This document shows positions 5,910 through 7,767 of a DNA stretch of 7,767 nucleotides, one piece after another. Source of the stretch: Bacteroidota bacterium. Lineage in GTDB: Bacteria > Bacteroidota > Bacteroidia > Chitinophagales > Chitinophagaceae. The position numbers and the translations under genes are program-made. Numbering within the stretch: the stretch's first letter is position 1; each line of letters opens with the position of its first letter. The notes under the pieces are model-generated. The model was not told the origin of the DNA. It made no database searches and was given only the letters and a program-made list of their open reading frames with translations. The stretch spans positions 1 through 7,767 of the forward strand of contig JAGWTK010000177.1 in NCBI GenBank assembly GCA_028876035.1, written 5' to 3'.

Positions 5910-6875
5910 ATGAACGTATTTATAGATCAAAATCAATCGTACAAAGACGATCCCATGCTTGGTGTTTATACCAGTTTGGTACTTGCGCGACTGGTCATGG
6001 CCCGTCCTTCCGATACTTTTGTTTTCACATCACCGGATTCGCTGCTCAATAACCTGCCCAATGCCTCCTTCAGCCGGCTCGGAAAGACCGGTATCGCCTG
6101 GCTGGATCGTTACCGGCTGATTCGAAGGGCGAAGTCACTGGGAGCAGCGCGATTGATTTACCCCGGTTCAGTTGCCGGAAACTGGTCCATTGATTCCGTT
6201 AACGGTGTCAAAGGCCCTGTTGTACCGGCGGGCAACTTTCATTTTGGCGATGCAGGCTTACCCGTTGTGCTACCCGGCGTTGCACAGCCACTCAGCTGGA
6301 CTGCCGAAGAAAGTATTAAAACACAGTATACAGCGGGTAAGTCGTTTTTCCTCTATGTGGGTGTGCTGGGTGAATCGGGCGGGGTGATAGACCTGCTCAA
6401 AGCATTTTCAGTTTTTAAAAAATGGCAGCAATCCAATATGCAGCTGGTGCTAACAGGATATGCCAGCCAGGACACCAACGTATTGGCCGAAAAACTTGAG
6501 TCCTATAAATACCGGCAGGATGTGATCATACTTAGAAACCTGCCCCTCGAAGAAGTGACGAAGCTGGTTGCCGCGGCCTATGCGCTTGTATATCCTTCCA
6601 CCAGTGGGTTCCCCCTTGGCTGCTATGCTGCCACGCAATGGGGGAAGGCGCTGATTGCCGCAGACAGCAGCGTTAACCGGGCCACTGCTGCAAGGGCAGA
6701 ATGGGTAGCCGCAGGAGAAATAAACGAAGCTTTTTCCACAGCCATGATTGCAGTGTACCGCGACGAACAAAAGCTCAGGGCGCTTGCACCTGCTCCCGTA
6801 CAAACGGATGGATGGTCGGCCATGCTCCAAACCCTATGGCAGCAACTAAGCATACCCGCAAGGGAAAATGGCTAA
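5910..6875 (+). CDS. GT4-like glycosyltransferase homologue, donor site degenerate
   Basis: A 321-residue protein with the outline of a GT-B group 1 (GT4) glycosyltransferase but short for the family (usually about 350-400). The N-terminal domain (1 to about 125) begins MNVFIDQNQSYKDDPMLGVY, standing where GT4 enzymes have the glycine-rich acceptor loop; VLPGVAQPLSW (120-130) marks the interdomain linker. The C-terminal domain starts FFLYVGVLGESGGVIDLLKAF (147-166) and continues through LVLTGYA (179-185) to VYPSTSGFPLGCYAATQWGKALIAAD (227-252). The usual donor-binding Arg and Lys after the FLYVG strand appear as Val152 and Gly157, and both acids of the E-x7-E motif are lost (Ser232, Ala240), so catalysis is doubtful. 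There is no signal peptide or membrane helix. Start: ATG at 5910 rather than TTG at 5904. The frame is intact and it is followed closely by gldC, so a retained non-enzymatic role is possible. Confidence 0.75.
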   Translation: MNVFIDQNQSYKDDPMLGVYTSLVLARLVMARPSDTFVFTSPDSLLNNLPNASFSRLGKTGIAWLDRYRLIRRAKSLGAARLIYPGSVAGNWSIDSVNGVKGPVVPAGNFHFGDAGLPVVLPGVAQPLSWTAEESIKTQYTAGKSFFLYVGVLGESGGVIDLLKAFSVFKKWQQSNMQLVLTGYASQDTNVLAEKLESYKYRQDVIILRNLPLEEVTKLVAAAYALVYPSTSGFPLGCYAATQWGKALIAADSSVNRATAARAEWVAAGEINEAFSTAMIAVYRDEQKLRALAPAPVQTDGWSAMLQTLWQQLSIPARENG

Positions 6876-6880
6876 CTTTG
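6873..6880 (+). promoter_or_regulatory. Promoter element overlapping the glycosyltransferase stop codon, upstream of gldC
   Basis: TAACTTTG is an exact TAnnTTTG -7 element whose first three bases are the TAA stop codon of the glycosyltransferase-like gene. It ends 17 nt before the preferred gldC ATG (6898). No TTG/TTTG is seen 17-23 nt upstream, so only half of the promoter is recognisable. It would let gldC and yqeY be transcribed separately from the gene before. Confidence 0.4.
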
Positions 6881-6897
6881 CGCCTCATATTTTTAGC

Positions 6898-7245
6898 ATG
6901 ACAAAATCGACAATCACCGTTGAGGTAGTACTGGATGATCAGAAAGTACCGCAGGAAATCAACTGGCGTGCAACCGACAGTACCGCGGAAGAGGCGCAGC
7001 AGGCAAAGGCTATGATGGTTTCTTTTTGGGACAGCGCGGAAAAAGCAGCGCTCCGGATTGATCTATGGACAAAACAGATGATGGTAGACGAAATGGCCGA
7101 CTTTTACTATCAAACCTTTATGACAATGGCCGATACCTTCCAGAGAGCCACCAAGAACACCGAACTGGTAGGCGATATAAAAACCTTTGCTGCCGATTTC
7201 TACAAAAAGTTCAGGGATCAGCAACTGAAAGAAAATAAAATGTAA
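6898..7245 (+). CDS. gldC: Gliding motility protein GldC
   Basis: A 115-residue protein matching GldC in length and pattern: a beta-rich start STITVEVVLDDQKVPQEINW (4-23) with the 'LD-x-x-x-VP-x-x-I-x-W' core, ATDS (25-28), then the family hallmark ALRIDLWTKQMMVDEM (51-66) and a helical end with FYYQTFMTMADTFQRAT (69-85). GldC is a small soluble protein found in gliding Bacteroidota; in Flavobacterium johnsoniae it supports gliding but its biochemical role is not settled, and homologues occur in non-gliders. The start at 6898 is preferred to the in-frame ATG at 6868, which lies inside the end of the preceding gene and adds 10 residues unlike the family; the candidate -7 element at 6873-6880 also fits the later start. 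gldB, its neighbour in Flavobacterium, is not in the window. yqeY follows 18 nt later. Confidence 0.9.
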   Translation: MTKSTITVEVVLDDQKVPQEINWRATDSTAEEAQQAKAMMVSFWDSAEKAALRIDLWTKQMMVDEMADFYYQTFMTMADTFQRATKNTELVGDIKTFAADFYKKFRDQQLKENKM

Positions 7246-7263
7246 ACGCCGAAAAATACAAGC

Positions 7264-7716
7264 ATGAGTCTCGAACAACAGGTTATGGCAGCCATGAAAG
7301 ATGCCATGAAAGCGAAAGATGAAGCCGGGCTTCGCGGTTTGCGTGCCATTAAAGCGGCTATTATTATCGCAAAAACTGCCGAAGGCGCAGGGGGCGAATT
7401 GAAACCAGCGGATGAACCAAAGCTGTTGCAAAAGCTGGTGAAGCAACGCAAAGATTCATTACAGATCTACCAGCAGCAAAACCGCCCCGACCTGGCGCAA
7501 AAAGAGGAGGAGGAAATTGCTGTTATTGAAAAATTTCTGCCCAAACAACTGGATGCAGCAGCGTTAAAAGTGATCCTGGCCAAAATTATCGCAGATACCG
7601 GTGCGCAATCAGCGGCCGATATGGGCAAGGTGATGGGGGTGGCTACCAAACAGCTGGCTGGCCAGGCCGATGGAAAGACCATTGGTGCCATTGTGAAAGA
7701 ACTCATGGCAAAATAA
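7264..7716 (+). CDS. yqeY: GatB/YqeY domain-containing protein
   Basis: A 150-residue stand-alone YqeY protein, the normal size. Family features are the N-terminal helical part with LRGLRAIKAAI (23-33), the central KQRKDSLQIYQQQNRPDLA (60-78) leading into an acidic EEEEIAVIEKFLPKQL run (81-96), and the C-terminal MGKVMGVATKQLAGQADGKTI (120-140), which matches the end of the tail domain of the amidotransferase subunit GatB. In GatB that domain contacts tRNA during Glu-tRNAGln or Asp-tRNAAsn amidation; the free-standing protein has no firmly established role, though tRNA binding is the usual guess. It is cytoplasmic, with no signal peptide. The ATG at 7264 is preceded by an A-rich leader (GAAAAATA), as is common in Bacteroidota genes that lack a Shine-Dalgarno sequence. 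It is 18 nt after gldC and 3 nt before the next gene, so all are likely co-transcribed. Confidence 0.93.
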   Translation: MSLEQQVMAAMKDAMKAKDEAGLRGLRAIKAAIIIAKTAEGAGGELKPADEPKLLQKLVKQRKDSLQIYQQQNRPDLAQKEEEEIAVIEKFLPKQLDAAALKVILAKIIADTGAQSAADMGKVMGVATKQLAGQADGKTIGAIVKELMAK

Positions 7717-7719
7717 CAC

Positions 7720-7767
7720 ATGATAGTAGACCTGGTTTTTGTTGTAATGATGGTGCTCGCCCTGGTA
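7720..7767 (+). CDS. Start of a membrane protein, probably CvpA family (cut by window edge)
   Basis: Sixteen codons, MIVDLVFVVMMVLALV, run off the window end. They start 3 nt after the yqeY stop, a spacing that indicates a continuing operon. The sequence is a short start with one acidic residue followed by a hydrophobic helix, the pattern of CvpA/colicin V production proteins ('IDIVLLVLLLLFAIxGxxxG'). The diagnostic Gly/Arg residues after the first helix lie outside the window, so any small membrane protein with this kind of start would look alike. Confidence 0.5.
   Translation, partial: MIVDLVFVVMMVLALV

Noticed and set aside
5730..5936. 69-residue N-terminal extension of the T9SS cargo protein
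   Set aside because: It would put residues before a clear signal peptide and run through two promoter candidates and into the start of the divergent gene.

Overview
The window reads as chromosomal DNA of a Bacteroidota bacterium, probably a member of the Chitinophagaceae or a close relative. The grounds are a GldC-type gliding protein, a secreted protein with a type IX secretion (T9SS) C-terminal sorting domain, a DUF4290 protein (a family I know only from Bacteroidota), several TAnnTTTG promoter elements typical of the Bacteroidota primary sigma factor, and a lack of Shine-Dalgarno sequences before the starts. The family-level placement is inference.

Layout. Positions 1-4305 are all on the minus strand. 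Read in transcription order they are a DUF4290 protein with an Asn/Gly/Arg-rich tail, an intrinsic terminator, murA (peptidoglycan precursor synthesis), gmk (guanylate kinase, 2 nt after murA), a CNNM/CorC-type membrane protein with CBS domains, and the first 61 codons of tatC, cut by the window edge. Upstream of these, also on the minus strand, lies a separate unit: a T9SS-exported surface protein (4551-5729) ending in a strong terminator. A 180-bp divergent region (5730-5909) with one promoter candidate facing each way separates it from the plus-strand genes: a glycosyltransferase-like protein, gldC, a GatB/YqeY-domain protein and the first codons of a CvpA-like membrane protein.

How the genes fit together. 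The murA-gmk-CNNM-tatC stretch is a housekeeping cluster for wall precursors, nucleotides and membrane functions. The plus-strand set is a tightly packed likely operon, with an extra promoter candidate at the glycosyltransferase/gldC junction. The T9SS cargo and GldC both point to the gliding/type IX export lifestyle, but no T9SS core gene is present here.

Most notable points. MurA carries Asp instead of the usual catalytic-loop Cys, a change linked to fosfomycin insensitivity. The glycosyltransferase-like protein lacks essentially all recognisable GT4 donor-site residues and may be a pseudoenzyme. TAnnTTTG elements sit only 15-17 nt before three start codons, implying very short leaders. I see no mobile element, CRISPR array, tRNA or rRNA, and no convincing new multi-gene system. 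No gene-free stretch exceeds 300 bases.
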